Positions 1 to 9,893 of a stretch of DNA of 64,000 nucleotides are shown here, piece by piece. The stretch is from Mesostigma viride (lineage: Eukaryota > Streptophyta > Mesostigmatophyceae > Mesostigmatales > Mesostigmataceae): the NCBI GenBank assembly GCA_009746045.1, contig RPFO01000041.1, forward strand, positions 8,962,348 through 9,026,347. The letters run 5' to 3'. The position numbers were made by a program, and so were the translations under genes. Numbering within the stretch: the stretch's first letter is position 1; the number at the start of each line of letters is the position of its first letter. Below the pieces are notes generated by a model, which ran no database searches, was not told the DNA's origin, and saw only the letters and a list, made by a program, of their open reading frames with translations.

Positions 1-150
1 CTTCATCCGTTTGCCGCCGGTTGTCCGGCACTGACAGTGCAGGCATTCACAGGCTTTTTGGACAATGCAGGACTGCTGGATCCACTGTCTTGGGCCCTTT
101 CGTTTCAGCTCACTTCAATTTTCCCTTTGCTGCTTTACCTGACTGCGCTT
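1..150. repeat. Last unit of a 125-bp tandem repeat array
   Basis: The first bases (GTTTGCCGCCGGTTGTCC, then a GCAGGCATTCACAGGC core) match the repeat unit found six times at 23150-23900. The window therefore opens inside the equivalent array of block A. The stretch ends in a pyrimidine-rich run followed by CACATGCAG, which looks like a 3' splice site in front of the KilA/coiled-coil gene. I see no coding sense in the unit: its length is not a multiple of three. Confidence 0.7.
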
Positions 151-164
151 ATTATCCTGTGCAC

Positions 165-1574
165 ATGCAGAACCGGCAGCAGTTAAACATCAACGACCCC
201 AACGCATACATCCCCATGGAAAGGTGGAAGGGGCTCGACAAATGCATCCACGCCCTCACGGACTATCCGGGGCATAAGGATGTCCGGGAGGCGCTGGATG
301 CCGCGCTCCAGGAACGCGGTCTGAGAAACCCATCGTGGAAGGCCGGGCGGGGCGGCCACTCGCTACACCCAATTCTGGCGTACCACGTGTGCCTTAACAA
401 CCCCGAGCTGGCGAGTGAGCTCCCCCTGCTAGTCAAGTACTTCCACAACAACGGATGGGAGCTTCCCGACCAGGGCCTGCGGGAGCTGGAGCAGGCCAGC
501 CGGGTGAGCCCTCACACCCCAGTGTTCGAGCGCAACGAAGTCGCGGACCGGCTCAAGGAGGAGCTGAAGGAGAAAGAAAAGGAGCTGAAGGAGCAGCAAC
601 TGGACTTCGGGCGCCAGATCGACGTGTACAAGCAGCAGCAGGCCCAGGACAACGCGAGCATGGTCGCCATAAACCGCGCGCACCTCGAGATGGTGAAGGA
701 GAACCACGAGCTTGTGAGCGAAATCTCCGACCGCGTGGAGGAGATATCCAAGCTGACGGAGGAGAACGCCGTACTGCGGCTGGAGCTGAAGGAGAGTTGC
801 GATATGGTCGAGCGCCTGCAGCAGGAGCTCCAGGAGGAGGAGGAGAGGCGCCTCCTGGAGCTGCAGCGGGCGGGAGAGGTCGCCACCAAGGAGCTGCAGA
901 GGTTCCGGGAGCATGCCGAGAGAGAGACCGCCCAGAAGGTGGCGGACATCGAGAAGGCCCTGAACGACATCACCGAGAGGGAGGTTCAGAAGCACGCCGG
1001 GCAGCTGGCCAGCGAGCTGGTCGCCGTCAAGGGGCGGCTTGACGAGAGCCGCGACGAAATCGCGAGGCTGACGGAGAAGCTGGAGGAGACGGACGCGAAG
1101 TTGCGGGACGAGATGCGGGACTCGGCGGTGATGGAGATGCAGCTGGGGTGGAAGGCGGACGGGTACGACAAACTCAGCCAGGAGAAGGAGATCATCGACA
1201 AGGTTTACGAGCGGGTCACCACGGGGGTGCGAACGATCAAGGCGCTCGGCCTCGGAACCGCCTCCCTGACGCTGACCAAGCAGCTCATGGTCGAGATCGC
1301 GACCGAGTTCGCCAGGGTGTCCAGGTGCTGCCCGCACGCTGTCCGTGGGCTCCCGGGGTACGTGCACGACATGGTGGAGTTCCGGGTGACCCAGATCTTC
1401 GCGCGCAAGTGGACCAGGCTGGTGCTGGCGTGCGACCGCCACCGCTGGTCCCTGGAGATGGCGCGCCTCTACGTGACCGTCACCGAGCCGCTGGGCGGTG
1501 GCGCGCGGATCAGCGGGCACCCCACCATCCCCGACGGGGTGCTGACCCTCGTCGACCTGGCCACCCTCGAGTAG
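165..1574 (+). CDS. KilA-N-like domain / coiled-coil protein, gene 1 (block A, intact)
   Basis: A 469-aa protein in three parts. Residues about 15-98 resemble the KilA-N/MSV199 DNA-binding fold seen in NCLDV and phages; the key stretch is GRGGHSLHPILAYHV (61-75), matching the 'GR.G.x(V/L)HP.LA' core of that family. Residues about 122-345 are a long charged coiled coil (KEELKEKEKELKEQQ and onward). Residues 350-469 form a compact C-terminal region I do not recognise. The start is uncertain. ATG 165 is ACG in block B, while ATG 216 is kept in both copies. The frame upstream of 216 (NINDPNAYIP) looks coding and follows a splice-acceptor-like CACATGCAG, so a 5' exon left of the window is possible. 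Block B holds a frameshifted copy at 23973-25330. KilA assignment is by pattern only; coiled coil is secure. Confidence 0.75.
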   Translation: MQNRQQLNINDPNAYIPMERWKGLDKCIHALTDYPGHKDVREALDAALQERGLRNPSWKAGRGGHSLHPILAYHVCLNNPELASELPLLVKYFHNNGWELPDQGLRELEQASRVSPHTPVFERNEVADRLKEELKEKEKELKEQQLDFGRQIDVYKQQQAQDNASMVAINRAHLEMVKENHELVSEISDRVEEISKLTEENAVLRLELKESCDMVERLQQELQEEEERRLLELQRAGEVATKELQRFREHAERETAQKVADIEKALNDITEREVQKHAGQLASELVAVKGRLDESRDEIARLTEKLEETDAKLRDEMRDSAVMEMQLGWKADGYDKLSQEKEIIDKVYERVTTGVRTIKALGLGTASLTLTKQLMVEIATEFARVSRCCPHAVRGLPGYVHDMVEFRVTQIFARKWTRLVLACDRHRWSLEMARLYVTVTEPLGGGARISGHPTIPDGVLTLVDLATLE

Positions 1575-1845
1575 ATTTGCCCGGATCGGATTTTTGTCTG
1601 CAGCGTCGTGTCGGTGTGGTTTTTGATAGGCGGCTCTTTGGATCGGCGCACTAGGTGCTGGCCGACGCTTTTAAAGGCAACTGGGTTATCTTTTTCTCTT
1701 GAGATCTGATGTAGACCATCTATTATTAATTCCCAGTCAGCAGGCATATTATTGACATCCCAACCATTTTCAATGGCTATTTTTTGCCTTAATTTGTCTA
1801 ATGTGTACCCAAGTTCATTTTCTATGTCTTGCGCTGTTGGTATAG

Positions 1846-2382
1846 CTAGAGGGCCTTGCAGTGTCCCTCGGCTCGCATGACCTCGTTGATGCACAGGTTG
1901 GTGTCCTTGTCCACCAACCAGCCCAGCACGCGACCGAACGCGTCGTTGGAGTGACAGCGCAGCTCCAGGATCTTCGTGTTTTTGTCCACTCTCTCCTGTA
2001 TGTCCGCCTGGCTCATCCCCTCGTCGTGGTCGTCCCACGAGACGTTGGTGGTCAGCTGGAGCAGTCTCTTTCTGGCCAGTCTCGCGCGTTGTATAATAGC
2101 GTCCCTCTGCGGGACGTAGCGGAACGGCTTCAGCTCTTCCGTGTCGATACCCAGCAGCCGGACGGTCACCTTCATAGGCTGGCGTGTCCAGGGGTTCAGC
2201 GTGATTATTTTAACCGTGTCCCCGTCGCACACCTGGCACACCTTGCACTCTTTGAACACCAGCCCGTAAAAGGAGAAGGGCTTCACCTCGCTGTTCGTCA
2301 ACGTAGCCAGGTTGGGCGCGGTCTCGCGGTCCCGCGGCATCAGTCCGGAGCTAACGGTCTTCAGCAATCGCGCGAACGACAT
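1846..2382 (-). CDS. Staphylococcal-nuclease-like (SNase/thermonuclease) protein, block A, intact
   Basis: A 178-aa protein with the SNase fold signature. The calcium/catalytic motifs are present in order: CDGDTVKI (52-59), RLLGIDTEE (75-83; R75, D80 and E83 match the family's R, D, E) and DAFGR (147-151; R151 matches the second catalytic Arg). Such enzymes cut DNA or RNA and occur in several NCLDV. There is no signal peptide, so it would act inside the cell. It starts at ATG 2382, 46 bp from the stop of the HNH gene on the same strand, so the two may be expressed together. The block B copy (25611-26145) has two single-base deletions. Confidence 0.85.
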   Translation of the reverse strand: MSFARLLKTVSSGLMPRDRETAPNLATLTNSEVKPFSFYGLVFKECKVCQVCDGDTVKIITLNPWTRQPMKVTVRLLGIDTEELKPFRYVPQRDAIIQRARLARKRLLQLTTNVSWDDHDEGMSQADIQERVDKNTKILELRCHSNDAFGRVLGWLVDKDTNLCINEVMRAEGHCKAL

Positions 2383-2427
2383 CGTGTTATACTAAGCAAG
2401 CGAGATAATTGATTGGATGATACTAGA

Positions 2428-3110
2428 CTAGACGGGGCACCGGTTGGCCTCCATCAGGCGCGCGTACAGCCTCATGGTGTCCTCGAACCGCTTGGCGTTG
2501 TTGCAGCCGTGACAGAGCAGGCGCGTGTTGCCGCAGTACGCGCGGTCCAGCGGGTCGGCCTTGTCCAGGGACAGCTCGTCCTCCTTGGGCCCGAACCCCA
2601 TGGCGAAGGGCGTGCCGCACACCGCGCACTCCGGCGAGGCCACGAACCAGGCGTAGATCTGGGCAACCTCGTGAGAGTCGAAGCAGGGCCGCACGCCGTC
2701 CCGCTTCATGCGGGCGTTCGCGGACACGGCGCGGGACTTCACGTACTCCCACATGCGGCTGTTCACCCCGCGCGGCTTGGGGATGCGCACCGGTGCGCTC
2801 CCCTTCCCGACCCTCGGCCTGTCCGAGGGCGCGCGCGCCGCCCACAGACCGCACAGCTCGGCTCGCTCGCGAGTGCGGGACAGCAGGTCGCGAGCACCGT
2901 CCAGCGGGGTCACGGCGCACGAGGGGCACGACCACACGCCCGGGGTGCTGAACACGGCGCGGGACGTGGTCACCGCCTGACCGCAGCGGTGGCAGGCGCC
3001 CGTCCACCGCTCCTTGGCGACGGATGGGGGACAGGGGGGTAGCGCTTGACCCCCGCCAGACCGGCCACGTATCTCATGTGCACGTTGTACTGCCGCACGC
3101 GGGCCTCCAT
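2428..3110 (-). pseudogene. HNH endonuclease, block A copy, one-base frameshift
   Basis: Collinear with the intact 227-aa HNH protein at 26191-26874. The span from ATG 3110 to the stop is 683 bp, one base short. The lost base is in the G run near 3027-3033, which splits the N-terminal Zn-ribbon from the nuclease part. The C-terminal HNH core (CAVCGTPF, SLDKADPLDRA, CHGCNNAK) stays open from 2973 down. It could be a consensus error in a homopolymer and not a dead gene. Confidence 0.75.
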
Positions 3111-3158
3111 GCGATATGACTCTCGGTGAGATAACTAATCATGCACGGTGGATGAGGT

Positions 3159-3473
3159 CTACCTGGGGGCGGGGAATCCTTCGCGGAGGAGCAACCGCTT
3201 GTGCTTATCGTTGTATTTCTTCCTGATCTCGAAATCGTTGTGCAAGAACCACGACTCGATCTGGTGCTCCAAGTCCGGCCGCTGTTGTAGCAGTCGGTCT
3301 CTGTTCGCCTCGTTCCGTCGTATTTCTTCGTCCGCCCTTTCTTCGTCGGCGGTGATGAGACGTTTCAGCTCTGGCGCTTGACGGGCAAGCTCACGAGCGT
3401 CGTTGTCGTTCCATGCAGAGGTATCGGATCCGCTGTTGATCTGTTCCGTGACGCGTTCGGCCGCCATCATCTC
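3159..3473 (-). pseudogene. 3' part of the Cys/His-motif protein gene, cut by a retrotransposon
   Basis: This encodes the C-terminal two thirds (from MMAAERVTEQ) of the 175-aa protein that is intact at 26919-27446. The sequence stops matching at the ATCTC target duplication (3469-3473), where the copia-like element begins. The N-terminal part resumes at 11323. The region is charged and helical with a basic tail (KKYNDKHKRLLLREG). Confidence 0.85.
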
Positions 3474-4089
3474 AGTTGAATGAGAGTTTACCACCGAGGG
3501 AATCCATGGCTCTTGCAGGAAAGTTGCCTTTATTATAATGAGCAAACACAGACGTAAGTCACGTCAAGTCCGAGACTGCACGTAGCACAGACGACAGGGT
3601 CGTTATGCCAAGAGAGCGTGCACGCAAGAGCTAGCGTCCCGGTGCGACCAAGTCACACATATAGCTTGCTAGGGACGCGTCCAAGTATTCAGCTGCACTG
3701 TCACAGCTGAACTGTCAATCAATTGATTACACAGACTCTGGCACGCCTTTGGCGCGCAGATCTATCAATTGTCCATACGGCTAGTCCTGTGGACCTATCC
3801 GTACACTAGTCAGCATCAATTGTCTCATAGGTCCTGGCGCGCTACAGTGCGCCTACCTATCAATTGACCATCAAGTCCTGTACAAGTCCTGTCAACGTCC
3901 TGCGGACTATCAAAGTGACACTTGTACATCCTGTGTCCGTACGCGCCCACAGTGGCGCGCCGGGTACTGTCGGCACAGCCTAGGAAACGTCATAACTTTT
4001 ACGTTCCTTAACCAAATGAGGCGTTCAAGGTGCCGTTGGAAAGAGCGTAACAATCTCTATCCATCTAACGTAAATCCTTTACGTTAACT
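3474..4089 (-). repeat. 3' LTR of copia-like element 1
   Basis: A 616-bp repeat identical by eye to 10707-11322. It starts AGTTGAATGAG and ends ACGTTAACT, so the termini are AGTT...AACT rather than the usual TG...CA. The interior has many short CAATTGA/TCAATTG words. Inner edge at 4090 abuts a purine tract on the coding strand. Confidence 0.92.
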
Positions 4090-4112
4090 CCAATCCCTTC
4101 TTTTCTTTAGGG
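4090..4112 (-). other. Polypurine tract next to the 3' LTR of element 1
   Basis: On the minus strand the sequence reads TAAAGAAAAGAAGGG then ATTGG directly before the LTR. This is where plus-strand priming would be expected. The short pyrimidine interruption is a little atypical. Confidence 0.6.
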
Positions 4113-5040
4113 ATTACATCCCCTGCCAGGGACCCTTGAAGTAGCTTGAAATGTCCTTCACTCCAGCTTGAAGCTTGAACAGATGTCTTTAATGGCCAAT
4201 GCCATTCCCCCAGCCCTTTCTTTTAAGGAACTGGAAAAGAAACAGATCTGCCACAGGGAAAACCATTTCATGAGAAATGGATAAAAACCTATGGAAGTGG
4301 CATTACAGAGTACCACCAGATATTAGAAACACACAAAATTAAATACATACAGGTTAATTCTATGAGGTCTTCTCCAGGAATTAATCCCATCACCTCGGTA
4401 GAGCCTCCAGTACAATGACCTTCTGGCGGTGAGTTACATTAATCCCAGATACTAATCCCATAAAACCCAGTACATATCTAATATAAGCACAATAAATCCA
4501 TGACAATTGAAATACCACTTGACAAAGTAAGACGTATTACAATAGTTTCCCCGTCATACTCTCAACAGGTTAGTATTGGCGCCCGTCTTATGGCGCCCGT
4601 CTACTTGTCAGATGATAAATTGCCACAGCAAACAAATGACAAAATGAAACACATAGGCAACAATTAAATCCTGCCCTGGGGAACTAGGGAAGTCTGAACA
4701 GGTAAAACACCTGAGCAGGCCAGCTTGTAGAAACATAATACCAGGGAATCGAACCCCGCCCTATAAACCCCAGAATAAAGGTTCCCAGACCATTGTGAGA
4801 GGTATGTACAAATATACATTTCTTTTTAAATAGAATACATGGTCTGTAATGGACCTGTCAACCTTGTGTAGTCAACAGCATGAACCCCAGCCAAAACCTG
4901 GCTGTATCCTGATTAAAATCAGAGTGAGTGTACCATGGTCCATGAGCCTTAGTACAGACTAAAATACAGGTATTATGCCAGTCACAATGCTGACACTACC
5001 ACACAATCTGCTCTCCAATGCCCTATAACCAGGCACCAGC
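4113..5040. other. Noncoding 3' region of copia-like element 1
   Basis: About 930 bp between the RNase H stop and the purine tract. AT-rich, no ORF of note, no similarity that I can see to known features. It is unusually long for a copia 3' untranslated region. Confidence 0.6.
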
Positions 5041-5784
5041 TTAGACAGCTTGCTGAGATGGGTCCATCAGAGACTGAAGAACCTTGTATTGCACTGCTGC
5101 CTTCTGCACTAGCTTGGTCAAAGCATCAGCAGGATTGTCAACCCCAGGGATATGCTCAATATTGGCCAAGGAGGACAATTCCTTAAGAAGGAGATAATCC
5201 AAGTCCCTACTTCTGGCCATCTGCCTGTGCACAAACTGCACCATCCCCATGGAGTCTGTTTTTAGAAGAGTGGTAACCTGAAGTGGCCAAGGAGTGTTAG
5301 AAGTCATCTGATGAAGCAACTCCTTCAGATAAAGGCTTGTGTGAATGCCTTCACAAATAGCCCTGCATTCTGCCACATCACTACTGACAGCCACCCGTTT
5401 GTGCAGGCGACTGAACCAGCTCACCAAACTCCCCAGGCCTTCCTGTCTGAGCACAAAGAGCCCTGCAGCCCTGCCCCTGACCTTGGAGACCTGCCTGCTG
5501 TCCATTGAGCTATCCACATACAGCTCCATGCAAATGGGTTGTGATAAATCCACTGCAGACAACAGAATGCCAGACGAAGCCCTGACCTGATCAGCCACCT
5601 TGGCAGACCCTAGCTCTGTCAGCATGTCATCAGGCAACCTGGCTATGACCATAAGGTCTGGCCTGGAAATGCCTGCCACCCAAGCAACCATGCCCCTCAC
5701 CATGGGACACAGTGCCTGTGTGATGACTGGAGGAAGCTTGCTAATGAGGGTCTCTTGATAATCGTTGCCCCCCACCAGCAGCAT
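5041..5784 (-). CDS. Copia-like element 1 pol, C-terminal part: RT thumb/connection and RNase H
   Basis: The 247-aa frame continues pol after a one-base shift in the G/C run near 5796. It contains the usual copia stretch between RT and RNase H (RPDLMVIARLPDD) and then RNase H: MELYVDSSMDS (first Asp), VAECRAI (Glu), LLKTDSMGM (second Asp), and a C-terminal HIPGVDNPADALTK, which matches the copia ending 'H(V/I)....ADxLTK'. Stop at 5041. It would degrade the RNA strand during reverse transcription. Confidence 0.85.
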   Translation of the reverse strand: MLLVGGNDYQETLISKLPPVITQALCPMVRGMVAWVAGISRPDLMVIARLPDDMLTELGSAKVADQVRASSGILLSAVDLSQPICMELYVDSSMDSRQVSKVRGRAAGLFVLRQEGLGSLVSWFSRLHKRVAVSSDVAECRAICEGIHTSLYLKELLHQMTSNTPWPLQVTTLLKTDSMGMVQFVHRQMARSRDLDYLLLKELSSLANIEHIPGVDNPADALTKLVQKAAVQYKVLQSLMDPSQQAV

Positions 5785-8525
5785 ACGCCACTCCCCCCCT
5801 TCTTCACCAGTGTGGCCTCCATGCCCACAAACAGGAGAGGCTCATTCTCCACCTGCCATTGCTCCCTACCCAGAGGAAACTTGGACTTAATGATGGAGAT
5901 CAGCTCCTTAAGCCACGACGTGGGAGCTATCAGATGTAGGTCATCCCCGTGCAGCGAAGCATACACTGGTAGGCCTTCCCATTGCCCCAGAAACAGACAG
6001 GGGTCTACAGGAGAAACCTTCAAGTTGCAATGCTCCTTCAGGAAACGGTTGAGAGTCTCCCTCCAGATTATTGGACTTGACCTCAGGCCCTCCAGGCCCT
6101 TGAGGATTTTAAGGAACTCAGTGTGAATGTCCCTTTTCCATACAGCAGGCACCCTGACATAGAAAGGCGTCTTGCCCTCCCACTTTTCCTGTGCCACATC
6201 TGCATCCCCCTCCAGAAATGCCCTCTTGAAGTCTACCACCACTGAGCCATAGTCCAAGCCCTTGTTGAGAAGGCCTAGAAATACACACAGCAGCAGCCTC
6301 CAAGTGTCATGCAGCATGCCAGGGGTATACAACTCCTCAGCGGTGCACTCACCAGTACCCTTGAACTCATTCAGTACTGGCCTGACGTGTGGTACCTTGA
6401 CCCCGTCCACCTCCTTCATCTTGATGACAAACTTGAGCTTGAGTAGACGTCGTGCAGGAGGCAGGTCATTGACAGGTTCCACGCATTTCTTGGAGATCCA
6501 GTCCTCCCCAGATTTAATCAGACCCAGTGTGACCTGGGGACACATAATGGGAGAGGACATGAGCTTCACCAGGCCTTGGTAGTTTATAGGGCTGTGTCCA
6601 GCAAGTGAGTGAGGACCAATGCCCAAACTGCTTGGATGACTAGCAGCTGGCAATATGAGGTCATCAACCAAGGGCTCCTGCCCCTGGCACACTTGCACAC
6701 GCTTAACCGTCCTGGTTACTGCACGTGATAGGTGAGTGGTCCTGAAATTAATCAGTGGGACCTGACCAGCCCCTTCCTTAGTCAGGAGAGAGGACGTGAT
6801 CACTACCCCATCCTGGCATAGGAAATTCTGCCCCAGAAGAGCAGGTCCCTGATAGCCCTCCAAGACACAAAAAGCAGTGTCCTGTCCAAGGATAGGAATG
6901 GATACCTCACCCAGTACCTTCACGTGTACCCCGCCACTGAAGTCAGACACAAACTGATAGCTGGGTTCAGTCATGCTGTACCCTGCTGCAGCTCTGGTCC
7001 CAATGATGGAAACCTGAGAATTAGTGTCTACCTCTAAGGCAGTGTCCAGCCCCAGATTGCCATGCCACCTGAGCTTGGCTACCTTGGGCTGCTTCTTGGC
7101 CCTTTGCAGAGCCCCAATTAATCCAGCCAAACTTGTCCCCCTGGGCTTGGTTAGAGCCTTGGGCTTGACAGTTGACTCCCCAGCTGTTGACCTTGCAGCC
7201 TGTTCAACAGGTACCTCTGCAACCTGGCCAGGGCTGACAGATTCCCCTGCAACAGATGTGGTCGTTGCATCAGTGATGTCACTTGGGACCTGAAAATCCT
7301 GCAGGTCCTGTGAGCCTTGTGCCTGACTGCCCTCATTCATCAGGTTAGGCTTGACATATGACCAACTCAGCCGGTGCACATGCTTTGGTTCGTCCTCCAT
7401 GCTGACCAAGCATGCGTGGCTAGCTTCATCAACCTGGGTAACCACCCCAGGACTCCAGCTACCACGTTTGCCATAAAGGCTAGGTTCCTTCCAAGCTAGG
7501 ACCTTCTGACCCACTTGTGGCTCCAGCATCTTCCAACCCCGGTCCTTCTCCCTCAGCTTGGCAAAGGTGACATGTGCAGCATGTTTCCAGCCCTCCAGCA
7601 CATGTGGTGGGCACAGGCCATGATATAGACCCATTGGGCTGACAGCAACTCCATCATAGTAGAAGTTAACCCTGCTGTTCAGCTGCTGCTCCACGTTCCT
7701 CAGCCATGCACTCCTGACAAGTGCAGGTGCAGATAAGGGTACCCAGTCTTCAGAGATAATCAATTTCTTGACCTCCTGGATTGCCCTCTCTATAGCACCC
7801 TGCTGCCCATGAGCCTCCCTAGGTGTAACCAGCAACTCAGGAAGGGTGGGATCACCCTTGAGATGCTGAAACTGCATGTCCACCTGGATCCTTGTGGTAG
7901 GAAACTTGGCTCTTACATTCTGCAGGGCAGCCAGCAAGTACCTGTTCTTCATAGAAGGTAAATGCTCCAGCACCTTGTATTTTGTGTACCTGTCCACGCA
8001 CACCAACAGTTGCATGCCCCTGATGTGTTGGATATCACACTGCAGATCACCAATGCTCTGAGGTATAGCTTTGGCATGTGATTTCCTGGGCTTGTTGGAG
8101 GACAACTGGCACTTACACCGTGAGGCAGCTTGCTGACACGCCTTAAGAAGGGGTGCCCTGCCCATACGGAAGGCAAAGTTGTTTGACAGAGAAGTGGCAT
8201 GCCCAAACATGTTGTGGATTCGGGCACCCAACTCCTGGTACACAGAGGAAGCAGTCCCTGGCACAGTCAGGACTGTGCTGTCAGGTTGTCCAGCATCACC
8301 ATGCTGTCTTCCATCCTGTTCTGACTCAGAGTCTGAGTCACCCTGCTCATGCCCAACACCTGGACCGCCAGCAGGGACCACATGCATACCACCAGAGGCC
8401 TTCACACCCCTCTGTGGTTGTACATTGGTTTCTCTCAAAATGAGAGGTCCACCCTCGTGCCCAGCACAAGGATGCATGGGGTCAGACATTCTTACAGCTG
8501 CACCAGCTGTCAAGGACGTCTTCAT
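5697..8525 (-). CDS. Copia-like element 1 pol: integrase - aspartic protease - reverse transcriptase
   Basis: A 942-aa frame. Integrase: zinc site H104/H109 (HNMFGH) with C130, C137, C139; catalytic D164, D216 and E246 (GAIERAI); then a C-terminal domain to about 395. Protease: LEVDTNSQVSIIG (D500) with flap region and ALLGQNFL (562-569), the 'iLG.dfL' end of retropepsins; the catalytic DTG is DTN here. RT: motif A VVVDFKRAFL (D765), motif B GLRSSPIIW, motif C LHGDD (858-862) where copia has YVDD. So the order is integrase, protease, RT. In both Ty1/copia and Ty3/gypsy the protease is at the N-terminus of pol. The same order is seen in element 2 in this window. Start ATG 8525 may be internal, since gag ends at 8667. 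Confidence 0.87.
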   Translation of the reverse strand: MKTSLTAGAAVRMSDPMHPCAGHEGGPLILRETNVQPQRGVKASGGMHVVPAGGPGVGHEQGDSDSESEQDGRQHGDAGQPDSTVLTVPGTASSVYQELGARIHNMFGHATSLSNNFAFRMGRAPLLKACQQAASRCKCQLSSNKPRKSHAKAIPQSIGDLQCDIQHIRGMQLLVCVDRYTKYKVLEHLPSMKNRYLLAALQNVRAKFPTTRIQVDMQFQHLKGDPTLPELLVTPREAHGQQGAIERAIQEVKKLIISEDWVPLSAPALVRSAWLRNVEQQLNSRVNFYYDGVAVSPMGLYHGLCPPHVLEGWKHAAHVTFAKLREKDRGWKMLEPQVGQKVLAWKEPSLYGKRGSWSPGVVTQVDEASHACLVSMEDEPKHVHRLSWSYVKPNLMNEGSQAQGSQDLQDFQVPSDITDATTTSVAGESVSPGQVAEVPVEQAARSTAGESTVKPKALTKPRGTSLAGLIGALQRAKKQPKVAKLRWHGNLGLDTALEVDTNSQVSIIGTRAAAGYSMTEPSYQFVSDFSGGVHVKVLGEVSIPILGQDTAFCVLEGYQGPALLGQNFLCQDGVVITSSLLTKEGAGQVPLINFRTTHLSRAVTRTVKRVQVCQGQEPLVDDLILPAASHPSSLGIGPHSLAGHSPINYQGLVKLMSSPIMCPQVTLGLIKSGEDWISKKCVEPVNDLPPARRLLKLKFVIKMKEVDGVKVPHVRPVLNEFKGTGECTAEELYTPGMLHDTWRLLLCVFLGLLNKGLDYGSVVVDFKRAFLEGDADVAQEKWEGKTPFYVRVPAVWKRDIHTEFLKILKGLEGLRSSPIIWRETLNRFLKEHCNLKVSPVDPCLFLGQWEGLPVYASLHGDDLHLIAPTSWLKELISIIKSKFPLGREQWQVENEPLLFVGMEATLVKKGGSGVCCWWGATIIKRPSLASFLQSSHRHCVPW

Positions 8526-8666
8526 AGGAACCTGTACCTCTCCAGGTGACCTGGGGCCACCATGAACCTGGAGATCACCCTCTTGTTGCCCAGATATAAA
8601 ATCTGCATTGGAGCACCTGGCCTCCCCCTTGGGTGAATTAAGGTGTGTAGGGGTTGCCTCAGACAG

Positions 8667-9771
8667 TCACTGCTCCTTGTTGTCTTCTTGCTGACTGCCC
8701 TTTGAAGGCTGGCCTGCCTGGGACTTGTTGTTGTTCTTGTTGTTGTTTTTCTTGTTGCTGCCCTGGCCCTGGGTCTTCTTGAAGCTGGGACACTCCTTCT
8801 TGATGTGCCCCCACCCCTTGCACAGGTAGCACTGGATCTTTGACTTGCCCTGGCCTCCTCCCCCGTTGTCAGGCGCGTTACCCTGCCTGGGCTTACCACC
8901 CACCCTCCTGAACACCGACTTGGCATGTGATTGCCCGTCAGGGTCGGGTGAATGGTTGGCCTTCCGCTTGTTGTGGTTGCCCCCACGTCCTCCTTGGCTT
9001 CTGTCAGCCTCAGACGTCTTGGAGCCCCCCTGGGCACGCCCACCTGCGTGGGTAGCCTTCACAGCTGGCATTCCACCCTCAAACAGCTCCTCTGCCTCGA
9101 GTGCTTGTTTGATTATGACCTTGTAGGCCTTGAGGGTAGAGTGTGGGGCACACATGACCTTTAAAGAGCCACGTGTTGCCTTGTCCAGCCCAGAAACCTT
9201 GAGCCAGTTTGTCAGGGCTATGCTGTCAGCGACATTGAAGCCGTGAGCCCTGCCCTCCTCAACCATTTTACAATAATTGAGGAAGTTCTGGATAAGGTCT
9301 CCCTTAACCTCCCACCCTTGGTATTTATCCTGCCAATGGATCCCCACTTTCTTCCGTTGATCCTCTAGCAGCTCCCTCAGCTCTGCCACGTAGACTGCCC
9401 AGGCCTTGTTGGCCTTCTTGCACTCTCTAGTGAGGTCTTTAATCTGATCTGTGCACTTGCCAAAAGTCTGGCTGCCTATCCAGATCTGATAATAGTTTGT
9501 ACCCCGTACAAGCTTGGAAACCCCTCTAGTCCTTCCACAAACTCCTCTGCCTGCTTTGGCTTTGAGTCTGAAGTGACAGGTTGCAGCTGATTAACAATAA
9601 GGAGACCCTGTGTGGTGAGATCATATCCAGAGACAGCATGTGTATTATTATTAATAGGCACATTGGTAATCTCGCCGGTACCCCCACGTCATCTACGTGA
9701 GCGGTCCCGCTACCAGCACCCCCATTATTATTCCCACTGGCTAGGCCCTTGCTACGGCGTCCCTCAGCCAT
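8667..9771 (-). pseudogene. Copia-like element 1 gag, two apparent frameshifts
   Basis: Gag starts at ATG 9771 (MAEGRRSKGLASG) and runs through three frames: 9771 to about 9670, about 9661 to 9490, and about 9480 to 8667. The last frame has an open stretch upstream of its GTG at 9389, so that GTG is not a start. The C-terminus has one CCHC zinc knuckle, CYLCKGWGHIKKEC, flanked by basic and Gly/Asn-rich sequence ending in an Asn/Lys run, typical of a nucleocapsid tail. Either an inactive copy or sequencing indels. Confidence 0.8.
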
Positions 9772-9893
9772 GGTAAACTACACTAGCTGTGTATGGCCCT
9801 GAGCTAAGCAGCTGGAAAACAAAAGACAGGTAGATATGTACAATCTGTCAAAAAGCCGCCTGCCCCGGTGCCGACCGCGCCACCATGCCGAAT

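Noticed and set aside
429-1520. Long minus-strand ORF opposite KilA/coiled-coil gene 1 (and 24186-24752 in block B)
   Set aside because: Leu/His-rich antisense shadow of a GC3-rich coiled-coil gene.
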